Notes: generated from the sequence alone by a model not told the origin. DNA of 46,244 nucleotides from JAXHUH01 sp034211175 (GCA_034211175.1 JAXHUH010000077.1:1-46244); one strand, 5' to 3'. Counted from the first letter of the stretch, positions 31,848-41,970 are shown. Program-made: numbers and translations.

Positions 31848-34169
31848 TCAGACGTCGAACCCTCGATCCCGGAGGCGACGCGGGTCGAGGTCGTGGCGCA
31901 GTCGCCGACGCAACGGCACCGACCGGCGGATCCTCCGACTGACGTCCCGCGAGGTCGCCTCCGCCCGCTCGACCTCCCCCGGCTGCGGATCGCCGGGCCC
32001 GTAGCGGGCGGCCGTCGTCAGCTCGGCGAGCTCGACGAGCACGTCCCCGGCGACCTCCGAGCGGTGCCCGGTCCTGGCCGCGTACTCGACCGGCGTCTCC
32101 GCGGTGGCCGGCTCGACCCCGATCAGGCGGAGCGCGTCCTGCGACTCGGCCCAGGCGCGGTCGATGCGACGTCGCGCCGGCTGGCCGGCAAGACGTCGCA
32201 TCGCGGTGCGCACGCCCCGTCCGCCCAGGACGAGCGCGACGTAGAGCCCGGCGACGGCGATCGTGCCCGACGCCAACCACCAGCCCCACGGCGTGGCGGG
32301 CCCGGGGCCGCCGGCACCGGGCGAACCCGCTGCGTCGTCAGCGTCCGACGGGTCGGCGTCGCCGGGCGCGTCCTGCCCGCCGTCGGCGACGGTAGTGGTC
32401 GGCGCCGGCGGATCGTCGGCGGTCGGGGCTTCGGCGCCGGGGTCCGCCCCGCCGGCGGCGCCCCGACCGGGCGTCGGCTCGAACGGGACCCAACCGACGC
32501 CCGAGAACCACACCTCCGGCCACGCGTGGGCGTGCTCACCGCGGACGACGAACGTGGCCGGCGACCCGGGGAGCGGCTCGCCGGCCGTGAACCCGACGGC
32601 CACCCGTGTCGGTAGGCCGATGGCGCGGGCGAGTGCGGCGTACGAGCTGGCGAACTGCTCGCAGTAGCCGAGCGACACCCCGCCGTCGTCGGGGAACAGG
32701 AAGTCCTCGACCCGCTCGCGGCCCTGCCCGGCGGCGACGTCGGTGGAGTAGCCGAACCGGCTCGGGTCGTGGAAGTGGTCGGCCAGCGCGCTCGCCCGTG
32801 CGTGGGCCCCGACCGCGCCGGCTGCGGCGACGATCCGCTCGGCCTCGGCCCGCACCGCCTCCATCCCGTCGGGGAGCCGGAGGTACCGGGCGGCGAGCGG
32901 GCCGGGTGGGGTCAGCGCGTTCGCCAGCACGGCCGGGTCCGTGACCGGCAGGACCGACTCGACCGCATAGGTCTCGATGTCGGCGGCGTCGTCGACCAGC
33001 AACGCCCCCAGCTCCTCGTTGTGGCGCACGGTCGGCGCCCCGTCGGCGCCGGTGACCGACCGCAGCCCGGTCGCACGGAACGCCGTCGGGAGCCACGCCC
33101 CGCCGAGACCGGTCGTCGTGAACGACTGGCGCACCCGAGGCCCCGCCGGCGCACCGGTCACGAGGTCGTCACCGACGTCGACCGCGCGGAACGGGCGCTC
33201 CTCGAGCGTCCAGCGGCTGGCGTCGAAGTGGTCGAGGGCCGTCATCCGCCAGTACCGGATCGCGGCAGCGTCGCCGGGACCCGCGGGATCATCGGTGGCG
33301 GCGATGCCGTCGACCGTCACCCGGAACACCTCGACGTCGCGGTCCTCCACGAGCCGGGAGCGGATGTCGACCAGCGGGGACACCGTGACCCGGGCCCCTC
33401 CGTCGTCGCGTCCGCGCCAGTCGATCAACCCGTCCGCCCCGGCGCCGGGGAGCGCCGGGCCGACCACGACGCCGGCGCCGACCGCGGCCACGATGAGCAC
33501 CACGCCGGTGCGCAGCAGGGCGCGGCCGCCCCGCGCCGCGTCACCGTCGACCCACCCCGGTGACGCCTCCTGGCGGGCGACGCGGTACAGGAGCAGGAAC
33601 GCCAGGACCGCGGCGACGAACCCCAGCGTCGCCGGGACCCGCCCGCCCCCGGTGCCGAGCAGCGACGAGAGCACGAACATGCCGCCCGCCGGCGCGGTCG
33701 CCTCCACCGCACCCCCGACGCGGAACGCCGAGCCGTCCGACAGCAGCGCCACCAGCCAGAAGCCGAGCGCCGCGCTCACCAGGAAGCCGCGCAGGGGCTC
33801 GACCGGGGCCCGCTGCGACCCGAGCGTCGTCCACGCGGCCCGCAGGTCGTCGATCACGGCGTCCACCGTCGACGTGGTGGGCAGGCCGATCACGGTCGTG
33901 TGCAGGTAGAACACCCAGGTCACGACGAGCACGAACGCCACGGCGGCGGCCGCCACCGCGAGTGGGGCGGACCAGTTCCGGCGCCGGGCGGTCAGGGCGA
34001 GGCCGTGGCCGGTCACGACGACCAGCGCCAGCGGGGCCACGGCCCCGACGTCGACGAACAGGCGGGAGAAGGCGGCGAGGCTCGCCAGCGTCACCGCCAC
34101 CAGGGCGAGCTCGGCCGGTGTCCGCAGGTTCGTCGGGTGCACGGGGGCCGGGGGCGGGGACCGGCGCAC
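31848..34169 (-). CDS. DUF3488/transglutaminase-like membrane protein, copy 1
   Basis: This is a 773-residue protein. The N-terminal DUF3488 part has about six membrane helices (20-240), including WVFYLHTTVIGLP. An extracytoplasmic region (250-480) leads to a transglutaminase core with Cys503 (GYCEQFASSYAAL), His548 (HAHAWPEVWF) and an acidic Glu564 in PFEPTPGRG, where many transglutaminases have Asp. A Pro/Asp/Ala-rich linker, one membrane helix near 630 and a DUF4129-type cytoplasmic tail follow. It is the last gene of the moxR operon and a diverged tandem paralogue of the next gene upstream. Such proteins are thought to process peptides or proteins at the envelope. Confidence 0.9.
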   Translation of the reverse strand: MRRSPPPAPVHPTNLRTPAELALVAVTLASLAAFSRLFVDVGAVAPLALVVVTGHGLALTARRRNWSAPLAVAAAAVAFVLVVTWVFYLHTTVIGLPTTSTVDAVIDDLRAAWTTLGSQRAPVEPLRGFLVSAALGFWLVALLSDGSAFRVGGAVEATAPAGGMFVLSSLLGTGGGRVPATLGFVAAVLAFLLLYRVARQEASPGWVDGDAARGGRALLRTGVVLIVAAVGAGVVVGPALPGAGADGLIDWRGRDDGGARVTVSPLVDIRSRLVEDRDVEVFRVTVDGIAATDDPAGPGDAAAIRYWRMTALDHFDASRWTLEERPFRAVDVGDDLVTGAPAGPRVRQSFTTTGLGGAWLPTAFRATGLRSVTGADGAPTVRHNEELGALLVDDAADIETYAVESVLPVTDPAVLANALTPPGPLAARYLRLPDGMEAVRAEAERIVAAAGAVGAHARASALADHFHDPSRFGYSTDVAAGQGRERVEDFLFPDDGGVSLGYCEQFASSYAALARAIGLPTRVAVGFTAGEPLPGSPATFVVRGEHAHAWPEVWFSGVGWVPFEPTPGRGAAGGADPGAEAPTADDPPAPTTTVADGGQDAPGDADPSDADDAAGSPGAGGPGPATPWGWWLASGTIAVAGLYVALVLGGRGVRTAMRRLAGQPARRRIDRAWAESQDALRLIGVEPATAETPVEYAARTGHRSEVAGDVLVELAELTTAARYGPGDPQPGEVERAEATSRDVSRRIRRSVPLRRRLRHDLDPRRLRDRGFDV

Positions 34170-34243
34170 TCAGCGCGACCGACGCGCGACCGTGACCGGC
34201 GCCTCGACGCACACCGCGATGGCCCGGTCGGTGGCGCCGCGGC

Positions 34244-36586
34244 TCAGGCGTCGTCCCGCGGCGCGCTCCCGTTGCCGGTCGTGACGAGCCGCCGGGGGTC
34301 GAGATCGTGGCGGAGGCGCTGGGAGAACGGCACGGAGCGGCGCACCCGGTGGCCGAGCCGCTCGGCCGTCGACTTCGCCCGGTCGACGTCGTCGGGATGG
34401 GGGTCACCCGGGCTGTAGCGCGCCGCGGTGGTGAGCTCGGCCAGCTCCGCGAGCTCGTGGCGGTCGATGTCGGCGTAGCGGCCGGTGCGGCTGGCGAACT
34501 CGGCCGGGGTCTCCGCCGCGTTCGGCTCGACCCCGACGATGCGCAGTGCGTCCTGGGACTCGATCCACGCCAGGTCGATCCGGTGGCGGGGGACCCGGTC
34601 GGCCTTGCGTCGCCGGAGGAAGCGGGCCAACCACCGACCGCCGAGCACGGCACCGGCGTAGAGGGCCACGACGGCGACGATCCCGAGCAGGACCCGGACC
34701 ACGGTGTTGTCGAGCAGGTTGCCGTCGTCGGGCGCGGCGATCGTGCCGTCGTCGGGCACGAAGTCGTCGGGGATCGGCAGGTCGCCGCTGAAGTCGGGGA
34801 TCTGGTCACCCGGCAGGACGGTCGTGGACGAGGTGGCCACCGCGTCGGCGCCTCCGACCTGGTCCTCCTCGACGTTCAGGTACTCCTGGTTGGCGGCGCC
34901 GCGGCCCGGCGTGGGTTCGAAGGCGACCCAGCCGACGCCGGAGAAGTACACCTCGGGCCAGGCGTGGGAGTGCTTGCCCTTCACGACGTAGGTGTTCGGG
35001 TCCTCGGGCAGCAGCTCGCCGGTCGTGTAGCCCACCGCGACCCGGGCGGGCAGCCCGAGCGTGCGGGCCATCGCCGCGAACGAGCTCGAGAACTGCTCGC
35101 AGTAGCCGATCGAGACGCCGCCACCCTCGGGGAACAGGAAGTCCTCGACCCGGTCACCACCGTGGCCCTGGGGCACGTTGGTGTCGTAGGTGAACCGCGA
35201 CGGGTCACGGAAGTAGCGCTGGAGCGCGTCGGCCCGCTCGAACGGGGTGGTCGCTTGCGCCTCGGCGGCGACCCGCTCCGCCTCGGCCCGCACGACGTCC
35301 ATGCCGTCGGGCAGCTGGAGGTAGCGCTCGGCGATCTCCGGCGGCGGCGTCGGCGCGGTGACCAACCGGGCCCGGTCGATGTTGGGGACGACCGACTCGA
35401 CCACGTAGGTCGGGAAGTCGGCGCTCGAGTCGATCTCGTCGTCGACGATGAGCGTGGCCGACTCCCGGTCGTAGAGCGGCGGGGGGACCGACCCACTCTC
35501 GGGCGTCTCGGGTACCTCGACCATCTGCGGGTGGTACGCCGCGGGCAGCCACAACTGGTCGAGCCCACTGATCGAGAACGTCTGGGTCAGCGTGTAGCCG
35601 GCCGGGGTCTCGGTGTCGAGCAGGTCGTTGTCCGCCTCCACCGGCTCGAACTGCCGCTCCAGCTCCCAGACGCCGCCGTCGAAGTGGTCGAGCGCGGTGA
35701 GTCGCCAGTACGCGCGGCGGTCCCCGGGGTCGGGGGAGTCGCTGTCGACGGTGACGCGGAACGCCTCGACCTCGCTGTCCTGGACGAGGCGGGTCTGGAT
35801 GTCGACGAGCGGCGACAGCGTGACCCGGGAGCCGCTGCCCCCGCGACCGCCGCGCCAGTCGACCAGCGCGTCCGCCTCGGCGCCCGGCAGCGCGGGGCCG
35901 AACGCGACCCCGGCGGCGAGCGCGACGACGATGAGCAGCGCGCCGAGGCGCAACAGCGCCCGGCTGCCGCGGACCGCGTCGCCCTGGATCCAACCGGTCG
36001 ACGCCTCCTGGCGGGCGACCCGGTGCAGCAGCAGGAAGCCGAGCAGGGCGGCGAGGAACAGGACCGTCAGGATGATGCGGTCGTCCTCGGCGCCGAGCAG
36101 CGACGCCAGCACGAACATGCCGCCGGCCGGTGTCGTCGCCTCGAACGGCGCCCACAGCCGGAACGCCGACCAGTCGGACAGGAACGCGACCATCCAGAAC
36201 CCGAGGGCGGAGGTCGTGAGGAAGCCCCGGAGCGGGTCGACCGGCGCCCGTTCCTCCTCGAACACCGACCACGCGGCCCGCAGGTCGTCGAGGGCGGTGT
36301 CGACCGTCGTCGAGGTGGGCAGGCCGATGCGGGTCGTGTGGAAGTAGAAGACCCACGTCCCGACGAGCACGAACGCCACCGCGGCGAGGGAGGCGGCCAG
36401 GGGCAGCGACCAGCTCCGGCGCCGGGCCCAGATGGCGATGGCGTGGCCGGTCAGGGCCATGATCGCCAACGGCCCGATGAACGACGAGTCGGTGAACAGA
36501 CGGGAGAACCCGACCAGGCAGGTCAGGGTGACCGCGATCAACGACAGCTCGGCCGGTGTCCGCAGGCTCGACGCCGCAGGGCTCAC
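34244..36586 (-). CDS. DUF3488/transglutaminase-like membrane protein, copy 2
   Basis: This is a 780-residue paralogue of the downstream gene with the same plan. DUF3488 helices run to about 235 (WVFYFHTTRIGLP near 78). The transglutaminase triad is Cys496 (GYCEQFSSSFAAM), His541 (KHSHAWPEVYF) and Glu557 in AFEPTPGRG. Then come a Ser/Thr/Asp linker, one helix near 640 and the DUF4129 tail. All three key residues are kept, so both copies are probably active. The GTG at 36586 is preceded by GGGAGGGT. It lies 74 bp upstream of copy 1 and about 157 bp downstream of the DUF58 gene, all on one strand. Confidence 0.9.
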   Translation of the reverse strand: MSPAASSLRTPAELSLIAVTLTCLVGFSRLFTDSSFIGPLAIMALTGHAIAIWARRRSWSLPLAASLAAVAFVLVGTWVFYFHTTRIGLPTSTTVDTALDDLRAAWSVFEEERAPVDPLRGFLTTSALGFWMVAFLSDWSAFRLWAPFEATTPAGGMFVLASLLGAEDDRIILTVLFLAALLGFLLLHRVARQEASTGWIQGDAVRGSRALLRLGALLIVVALAAGVAFGPALPGAEADALVDWRGGRGGSGSRVTLSPLVDIQTRLVQDSEVEAFRVTVDSDSPDPGDRRAYWRLTALDHFDGGVWELERQFEPVEADNDLLDTETPAGYTLTQTFSISGLDQLWLPAAYHPQMVEVPETPESGSVPPPLYDRESATLIVDDEIDSSADFPTYVVESVVPNIDRARLVTAPTPPPEIAERYLQLPDGMDVVRAEAERVAAEAQATTPFERADALQRYFRDPSRFTYDTNVPQGHGGDRVEDFLFPEGGGVSIGYCEQFSSSFAAMARTLGLPARVAVGYTTGELLPEDPNTYVVKGKHSHAWPEVYFSGVGWVAFEPTPGRGAANQEYLNVEEDQVGGADAVATSSTTVLPGDQIPDFSGDLPIPDDFVPDDGTIAAPDDGNLLDNTVVRVLLGIVAVVALYAGAVLGGRWLARFLRRRKADRVPRHRIDLAWIESQDALRIVGVEPNAAETPAEFASRTGRYADIDRHELAELAELTTAARYSPGDPHPDDVDRAKSTAERLGHRVRRSVPFSQRLRHDLDPRRLVTTGNGSAPRDDA

Positions 36587-36743
36587 GCCACCCTCCCTCG
36601 ATCCACCGTCCGACGACCCAACGAGTCTGGCAGGGCGGGCGACCTTACGTACCCGATCCGGTGAACTCCGCCCGCCACGTGGGCGCCCCCGGTCGCACGT
36701 GCGGGCAGCCCCCCGGCGCCGGCCGGCGCGTCGATCGCCCGGG

Positions 36744-38048
36744 TCATCGCACCGACGGGCGGTCGAAGCGGTCGCCCACCACCTGCGCGCCGTCCTGGTC
36801 GGGGTCCGCGCCGTCGCCGGGCTCCCGACCGTTGCCGTTCGCGGCCGTCGGGCGGGGCCCGTGGGTCCACCGGCCCGTCGGGCGGGCGACGCGGTCCCAC
36901 GCCCGCGGGAACGGGGCGTCCTTCGTGACCTGCACGAGCTGGGCGCGGGTGGCGGGAGGTTGCTCGTCGCGGGCCGACGGGTCCCACGACGACGGCGAGA
37001 ACATCACGATCGTGACCGAGGCGTACGCCCGGACGAGGGCGTCGAGGCGGGCCAGCTCGGAGGTGGCCAGCGAGGCCACGACCAGCACGAGCGAACCACC
37101 ACCGGGCTGGCGGGCCAGACGTTCGAGCGTGGCCTGGATCGACGCGTCCTGCGACACGTTCAGCAGCGCCAGGTGGTGGAAGGCGGCGTCGAGGTGCTCG
37201 CGGCCGGAGCCGAAGTCGGAGTCCGAGCCGCTGGTCGTGATCAGCCGGACCTGGTCGCCGCGCTTCCAGGCGACGTTGACGATGCTGGCCGTGGCCGAGA
37301 CCGCGAGCTCGAAGGAGTCCTCGGTGTGCGAGTAGGACCGTGAGTCGACGACCACCGTCGTGCGGCCCTGCCACGGCAGCTCGTCCTGGCGCACCATCAG
37401 CTCGTCGTGGCGGGCCGTGGAGGGCCAGTGGACCCGGCGCAGGTCATCGCCGACCACGTAGCGGCGCAGGGCGTAGAAGTCGTCGCCGGAGCGGCCCAGG
37501 GCATTGGCGTGGCGGGCACCCGAGGTCGGGTCGTGGCCGCTCGCCATCGGCAGCGGGGCGATCGGGTCGATGTGGGGGTACACGAGCAGCTCGGACTCGC
37601 CGAGCGCGGTGATGCTCGAGACCGTCAGGCCGAACGGGTCACCGACGAGGACCTCGAGCGGCCCGATCGAGATCAGGCCCCGGCGATGGGTCGGCAGCTG
37701 GTACGCGGCGCGCACCGAGCTGCCCGGGGTCATCGGGGAGAGGATGAGGTTGGCGCCCCGGGTGCCGGTGACCGCGTCGCGCAACCGGATGACCGGGGTG
37801 CGGCGGCGGCCGGCGTTGGCGATGCGCAGCTCGACCCGGCTCAGCGCACCGGCGTGGACGCGGGGCGGCTGGAGGTGGCGGCTGACCGCCAGGCGCAGCC
37901 GCACGAGCGAGACGATGACCGCGGCGACGACGAGCAGGCCCGCGGCGGCGCCGCCGATCAGGAAGAGCTCGAAGATGCCGAGCAGGCGGCCGAGCGCCAC
38001 GAGGACGACGGCGCCCGCACCGACGAGCCAGCCTTCCCTGGTCAGCAC
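36744..38048 (-). CDS. DUF58-domain protein
   Basis: This is a 434-residue protein. Two N-terminal membrane helices (about 6-25 and 28-48) are followed by a beta-rich region and the DUF58 signature DDFYALRRYVVGDDLRRVHW near 190. A von-Willebrand-A-like part follows (TTVVVDSRSYSH). The C-terminal 50 residues are Gly/Asn/Asp-rich. DUF58 proteins are regularly encoded with MoxR AAA ATPases and are thought to be their substrates or partners at the membrane. The start lies 3 bp after the moxR stop, so the two are tightly coupled. Confidence 0.9.
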   Translation of the reverse strand: MLTREGWLVGAGAVVLVALGRLLGIFELFLIGGAAAGLLVVAAVIVSLVRLRLAVSRHLQPPRVHAGALSRVELRIANAGRRRTPVIRLRDAVTGTRGANLILSPMTPGSSVRAAYQLPTHRRGLISIGPLEVLVGDPFGLTVSSITALGESELLVYPHIDPIAPLPMASGHDPTSGARHANALGRSGDDFYALRRYVVGDDLRRVHWPSTARHDELMVRQDELPWQGRTTVVVDSRSYSHTEDSFELAVSATASIVNVAWKRGDQVRLITTSGSDSDFGSGREHLDAAFHHLALLNVSQDASIQATLERLARQPGGGSLVLVVASLATSELARLDALVRAYASVTIVMFSPSSWDPSARDEQPPATRAQLVQVTKDAPFPRAWDRVARPTGRWTHGPRPTAANGNGREPGDGADPDQDGAQVVGDRFDRPSVR

Positions 38049-38051
38049 GAC

Positions 38052-39026
<975 letters not shown>

Positions 39027-39177
39027 GCAGTCTCCTCGCTCCTGTCCACCCGGGCGGGCGTGCGCTCGTCTCCCCACCGGAGTGGGCTTCCCGCGCGTGC
39101 GCGGGCATCGGCCGTCTCACAGGGTATTCACCGGATCGGACGGAACGCGTGGAGACCGCCCACCAATCACGAGACGC

Positions 39178-39183
39178 TAGCGT
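39178..39183 (+). promoter_or_regulatory. -10 box TAGCGT, leaderless start of the second ROK gene
   Basis: TAGCGT ends 8 nt before the GTG at 39192. An out-of-frame ATG overlaps that GTG as ATGTG. Confidence 0.5.
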
Positions 39184-39191
39184 CGTGCGAT

Positions 39192-40076
39192 GTGGAACAG
39201 GTTCTCGCCGTCGACATCGGTGGTACGAAGTTCGCCGCCGGGCTCGTCGGTGCGGACGGGTCGCTCACGAACCGTCACCAGGTCCCGACGCCGGCCGGCG
39301 GTGACGCCGAGACGCTCTTCGATGCGCTCCGGTCGGTGGTGGCGGCCGTCCTGACCGAGGCCGATCCGGCATCGCCACCGGTCGCGCTCGGCGTCGGCTC
39401 GGCCGGCCCGATGACGGCCGGCGGCGAGACGATCTCGCCGCTCAACATCGCTGGCTGGCGCGGCTTCCCGGTCCGGGCGCGCCTCGCCGAGCTGACCGGC
39501 CTCCCTGTGTACGTGGACAACGACTGCAAGGCCCTGGCGCTCGGCGAGGGCTGGCAGGGCGCCGCCGTCGGCTGCTCCGACTTCGTGGCCATGGTCGTCT
39601 CCACCGGCGTCGGCGGCGGCATCGTGCTCGACGGCCGCCTGCTCGACGGCGCCGGGGGGAACGCGGGCCACATCGGCCACATCGTCGTCGTCCCCGACGG
39701 CTTCCCGCTGCCCGGCCACATCCCCGGCGTGCTCGAGGCCGAGGCGTCGGGCACCGCCATCGCGGCCAAGACCGGGCGACCGGCCCAGGGTGCCACGGCC
39801 GACGTCATCGCCGAGACGGGCCGTCTCGTCGGGCGTGCGGTCGGCTCGGTGGCCAACCTGTTGGACCTGCGTCTCGCCGTCGTCGCCGGCTCGGTGGCGC
39901 TCGGCTTCGGCGAGCCGTTCTTCGCCGCCGCCCAGGCCGAGTGCGACGACATCGCCCGGCTCGAGTACAGCAAGGGCACGCGGATCGTGCCGGCCCTCCT
40001 CGGCGGCGAGGGCCCCCTCGTCGGTGCGGGCGCGGTCGCCTGGCGGGCCCTCGGCCACGACATCGGCATCCGGTGA
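39192..40076 (+). CDS. ROK-family sugar kinase without zinc cysteines
   Basis: This is a 294-residue ROK kinase. The phosphate loop LAVDIGGTK is at 5-13 and the catalytic Asp at 111 in VDNDCKALALGE. STGVGGGIVLDG is at 137-148 and NAGHIGH at 157-163. Classical ROK kinases have a CxCGxxGCxE zinc site after this; here the stretch reads GFPLPGHIPGVLEAEASG (170-187), with no Cys although the following EAEASG is kept. Substrate could be glucose or another hexose or acyl-amino sugar. I choose the GTG at 39192, in frame with the motifs; the nearby ATG at 39190 is out of frame. The stop overlaps the next start as GTGA. Confidence 0.87.
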   Translation: MEQVLAVDIGGTKFAAGLVGADGSLTNRHQVPTPAGGDAETLFDALRSVVAAVLTEADPASPPVALGVGSAGPMTAGGETISPLNIAGWRGFPVRARLAELTGLPVYVDNDCKALALGEGWQGAAVGCSDFVAMVVSTGVGGGIVLDGRLLDGAGGNAGHIGHIVVVPDGFPLPGHIPGVLEAEASGTAIAAKTGRPAQGATADVIAETGRLVGRAVGSVANLLDLRLAVVAGSVALGFGEPFFAAAQAECDDIARLEYSKGTRIVPALLGGEGPLVGAGAVAWRALGHDIGIR

Positions 40077-40357
40077 GCGGCACCGGCGTGCGCACCCGGC
40101 TGGTGGCGGTGACGGGATGGGCGCGGGTCAGCGCCGCGGTCGTGGCCCGACCCGCGCTGTGGCCCGAGGCCATCCGCCAGCTGCACCTGCTGGCCGGCCG
40201 CGGGTGGTGGCGCCGCGGGTCCCACCTGCCGCTGCCCGACCCGGGATGGGCCCGGTTCCGGCTCACCACCCAGCTCGGCAGCTCCGACGGTGTCCCCGAG
40301 CCCGACGACATCGTCGCCTGGCTCGGATGGTGCCGCACCGTGCGCGACCTGGGCTGA
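40073..40357 (+). CDS. Small conserved hypothetical protein
   Basis: This is a 94-residue basic, Trp-rich protein. The pattern is ALWPEAIRQLHLLAGRGWW, then HLPLPDPGWARFRLTTQLG, then PEPDDIVAWLGWCR. I recall similar short proteins in many Actinobacteria, usually without assigned function. No membrane helix or metal site is evident. The GTG start overlaps the ROK kinase stop (GTGA), so expression is coupled to that kinase. Third-position G+C is gene-like. Confidence 0.75.
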   Translation: MSGTGVRTRLVAVTGWARVSAAVVARPALWPEAIRQLHLLAGRGWWRRGSHLPLPDPGWARFRLTTQLGSSDGVPEPDDIVAWLGWCRTVRDLG

Positions 40358-40495
40358 TCCGGCGCGCACCTGCGACCGACCCCGGGCGGGCACCGTCCTC
40401 GCCGCGGGTCGCCGGACGAGGTGACGAACGGTCAGCGGCAGCACGAAGCGGCAAACCGACGCGATTCCGACACTCGACGTCGGCTCTCGGGGGGC

Positions 40496-40501
40496 TACGC
40501 T
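40496..40501 (+). promoter_or_regulatory. -10 box TACGCT, leaderless start of the HNH gene
   Basis: TACGCT ends 8 nt before the ATG at 40510. Confidence 0.5.
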
Positions 40502-40509
40502 CCGCACGC

Positions 40510-41016
40510 ATGGCCCGTGCGCTCGTGCTGAATGCCACGTACGAGCCCCTCGGCGTGGTGCCCAGCCGGAGGGCAGTGGTCCTCGTCCTGGACGAGAAGG
40601 CAGACGTGCTCCACGCGTCCGAGCAGACCGTGCGCTCGGAGCGGCTGGCGTTCGTCGTGCCGTCGGTCATCCGGCTCCGCTACTACGTGCGGGTCCCGTT
40701 CCAACGTCGTGTCACCCTCAGTCGTCGCGCCGTCTTCCACCGCGACGACCACCGCTGCCAGTACTGCGGTCGGGCCGCGGAGAGCATCGATCACGTCGTG
40801 CCCCGCAGCCGTGGCGGCCAGCACGAGTGGGAGAACGTCGTCGCCGCGTGCCGGCGCTGCAACCTCGCCAAGGGCGACCGCCTGCTCACCGAGTCGACGA
40901 TGATCCTGCGTCGGCCACCGGCCGCGCCGCGCCAGCTGAGCTGGATCGTGGTCGGGCTCGGGCGCGTCCCCGAGCACTGGAAGCCGTACCTGGACGCCGA
41001 GCCCCTCTCGGCGTGA
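40510..41016 (+). CDS. HNH endonuclease-domain protein
   Basis: This is a 168-residue protein. Residues 1-65 form a small beta-rich domain (ARALVLNATYEPLGVVPSRR). The HNH fold follows at about 75-125 with CQYCG, the His in SIDHVVPRSRGG, the Asn in EWENVV and CRRCNLAKGD, so four zinc Cys and the catalytic His are present. This two-part form is a conserved chromosomal protein in Actinobacteria and Cyanobacteria, not an obvious mobile-element nuclease. Its biological role is unknown. The stop overlaps the next gene as GTGA. Confidence 0.9.
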   Translation: MARALVLNATYEPLGVVPSRRAVVLVLDEKADVLHASEQTVRSERLAFVVPSVIRLRYYVRVPFQRRVTLSRRAVFHRDDHRCQYCGRAAESIDHVVPRSRGGQHEWENVVAACRRCNLAKGDRLLTESTMILRRPPAAPRQLSWIVVGLGRVPEHWKPYLDAEPLSA

Positions 41017-41723
41017 GTGACGACCCGGGGCCCGGGGCGTGCGCGTCCCGCTGGATCGTCGAGCACGTGCACGGCCCGGCCGGCGAGCTCCACCACCGCG
41101 CCCCGCCGACCGACGGGCGCCGCCACGCCTGGTTCGCCCACCCGACGCGCCCGGCGCTCGTGCTCGGCAGCACCGAACCGGACGACCACGTCGACGCCGC
41201 GGCGCTCGCCTCGGCCGGCACCGACCTCGTCCGGCGGCGCAGCGGTGGGGGAGCGGTGCTCGTCGACGACGACCTGGTGTGGGTCGACGTCCTGATCGGT
41301 CGGGACGACCCGCTGTGGGACGACGACGTGGGGCGGGCGACGCACTGGGTCGGGCGTGCGTGGGCCGAGGTGCTGGCCGACCTCGGCGTGGTCGCCGAGG
41401 TCCACACCGGCGGCCTCGATCGCGGCGCGTGGGGTGACCGCTTCTGCTTCGCCGGGCTCGGCGCCGGCGAGGTCACGGTGGGGGGCCGCAAGGTCGTCGG
41501 GATCTCCCAGCGCCGCACCCGCTCGGTGGCGAGGCTGCAGACCTCGGCGCTCCTCCGCTGGCGACCGGACCGGCTCGTCGGGCTGCTGGCGCTCGACCCC
41601 GTGGCCCGCCGCGAGGCCTCGTCGGCGCTGGCGACCGTCGCCGTCGGGGTCGCCGACCTCGGCATCGGGATCGACGCGGCCGGCCTGGCCGGGCGCTTCG
41701 AGGACCATCTGCGGGACCTCTGA
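41013..41723 (+). CDS. Lipoate-protein ligase A-like protein
   Basis: This is a 236-residue protein of the biotin/lipoate ligase (BPL_LplA_LipB) fold. The motif VRRRSGGGAVLVDDD is at about 72-86 and GRKVVGISQRRTR with the conserved Lys at about 162-174. LplA-type enzymes attach lipoate or octanoate to lipoyl domains. The C-terminal accessory domain of E. coli LplA is absent, and overall similarity is moderate, so an octanoyl transferase (LipM-like) or another acyl-ligase role is possible. The GTG start overlaps the HNH stop (GTGA). Confidence 0.8.
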   Translation: MSDDPGPGACASRWIVEHVHGPAGELHHRAPPTDGRRHAWFAHPTRPALVLGSTEPDDHVDAAALASAGTDLVRRRSGGGAVLVDDDLVWVDVLIGRDDPLWDDDVGRATHWVGRAWAEVLADLGVVAEVHTGGLDRGAWGDRFCFAGLGAGEVTVGGRKVVGISQRRTRSVARLQTSALLRWRPDRLVGLLALDPVARREASSALATVAVGVADLGIGIDAAGLAGRFEDHLRDL

Positions 41724-41760
41724 GCGCCTCGGTCGTCCACGTGGAGCACCGTGAGCAACC

Positions 41761-41885
41761 GCGGAACGGCCGACGCGATGTGATTCACTGGGCGCTGAAA
41801 GTGATGGGCAGCCGCGGAACGCTCCGACGTACCGGGAACACGGACGAGCAGCGCGGAACGCTGGGGAACAGGGCGGAACGTTGGG
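41761..41885 (+). repeat. Cluster of GCGGAACG direct repeats
   Basis: GCGGAACG occurs at 41761, 41814, 41853 and 41873, all in the same orientation, within about 120 bp of non-coding DNA. The last two belong to a longer 20-bp imperfect repeat (GCGGAACGYTGGG). The region lies between the lipoate-ligase-like gene and the 554-residue gene. It looks like a multi-site operator. Confidence 0.55.
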
Positions 41886-41970
41886 AGACGGCGACGGGGG
41901 TCGGGTCGACGATCGCGCGCGGTGCTGGCACCGGGGTCGAGGCGGGCGTGAGCGCGCACGGTGACGCGCC

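Noticed and set aside
34307..36664. 785-codon plus-strand frame opposite transglutaminase copy 2
   Set aside because: It is produced by the codon bias of the real minus-strand gene, and its sequence is Val/Gly/Arg-rich with no recognisable feature.
40510..41016. HNH gene as sign of a homing or mobile element
   Set aside because: Codon use, coupled neighbours and the conserved two-domain form indicate a resident chromosomal gene; no repeats or intron/intein boundaries flank it.
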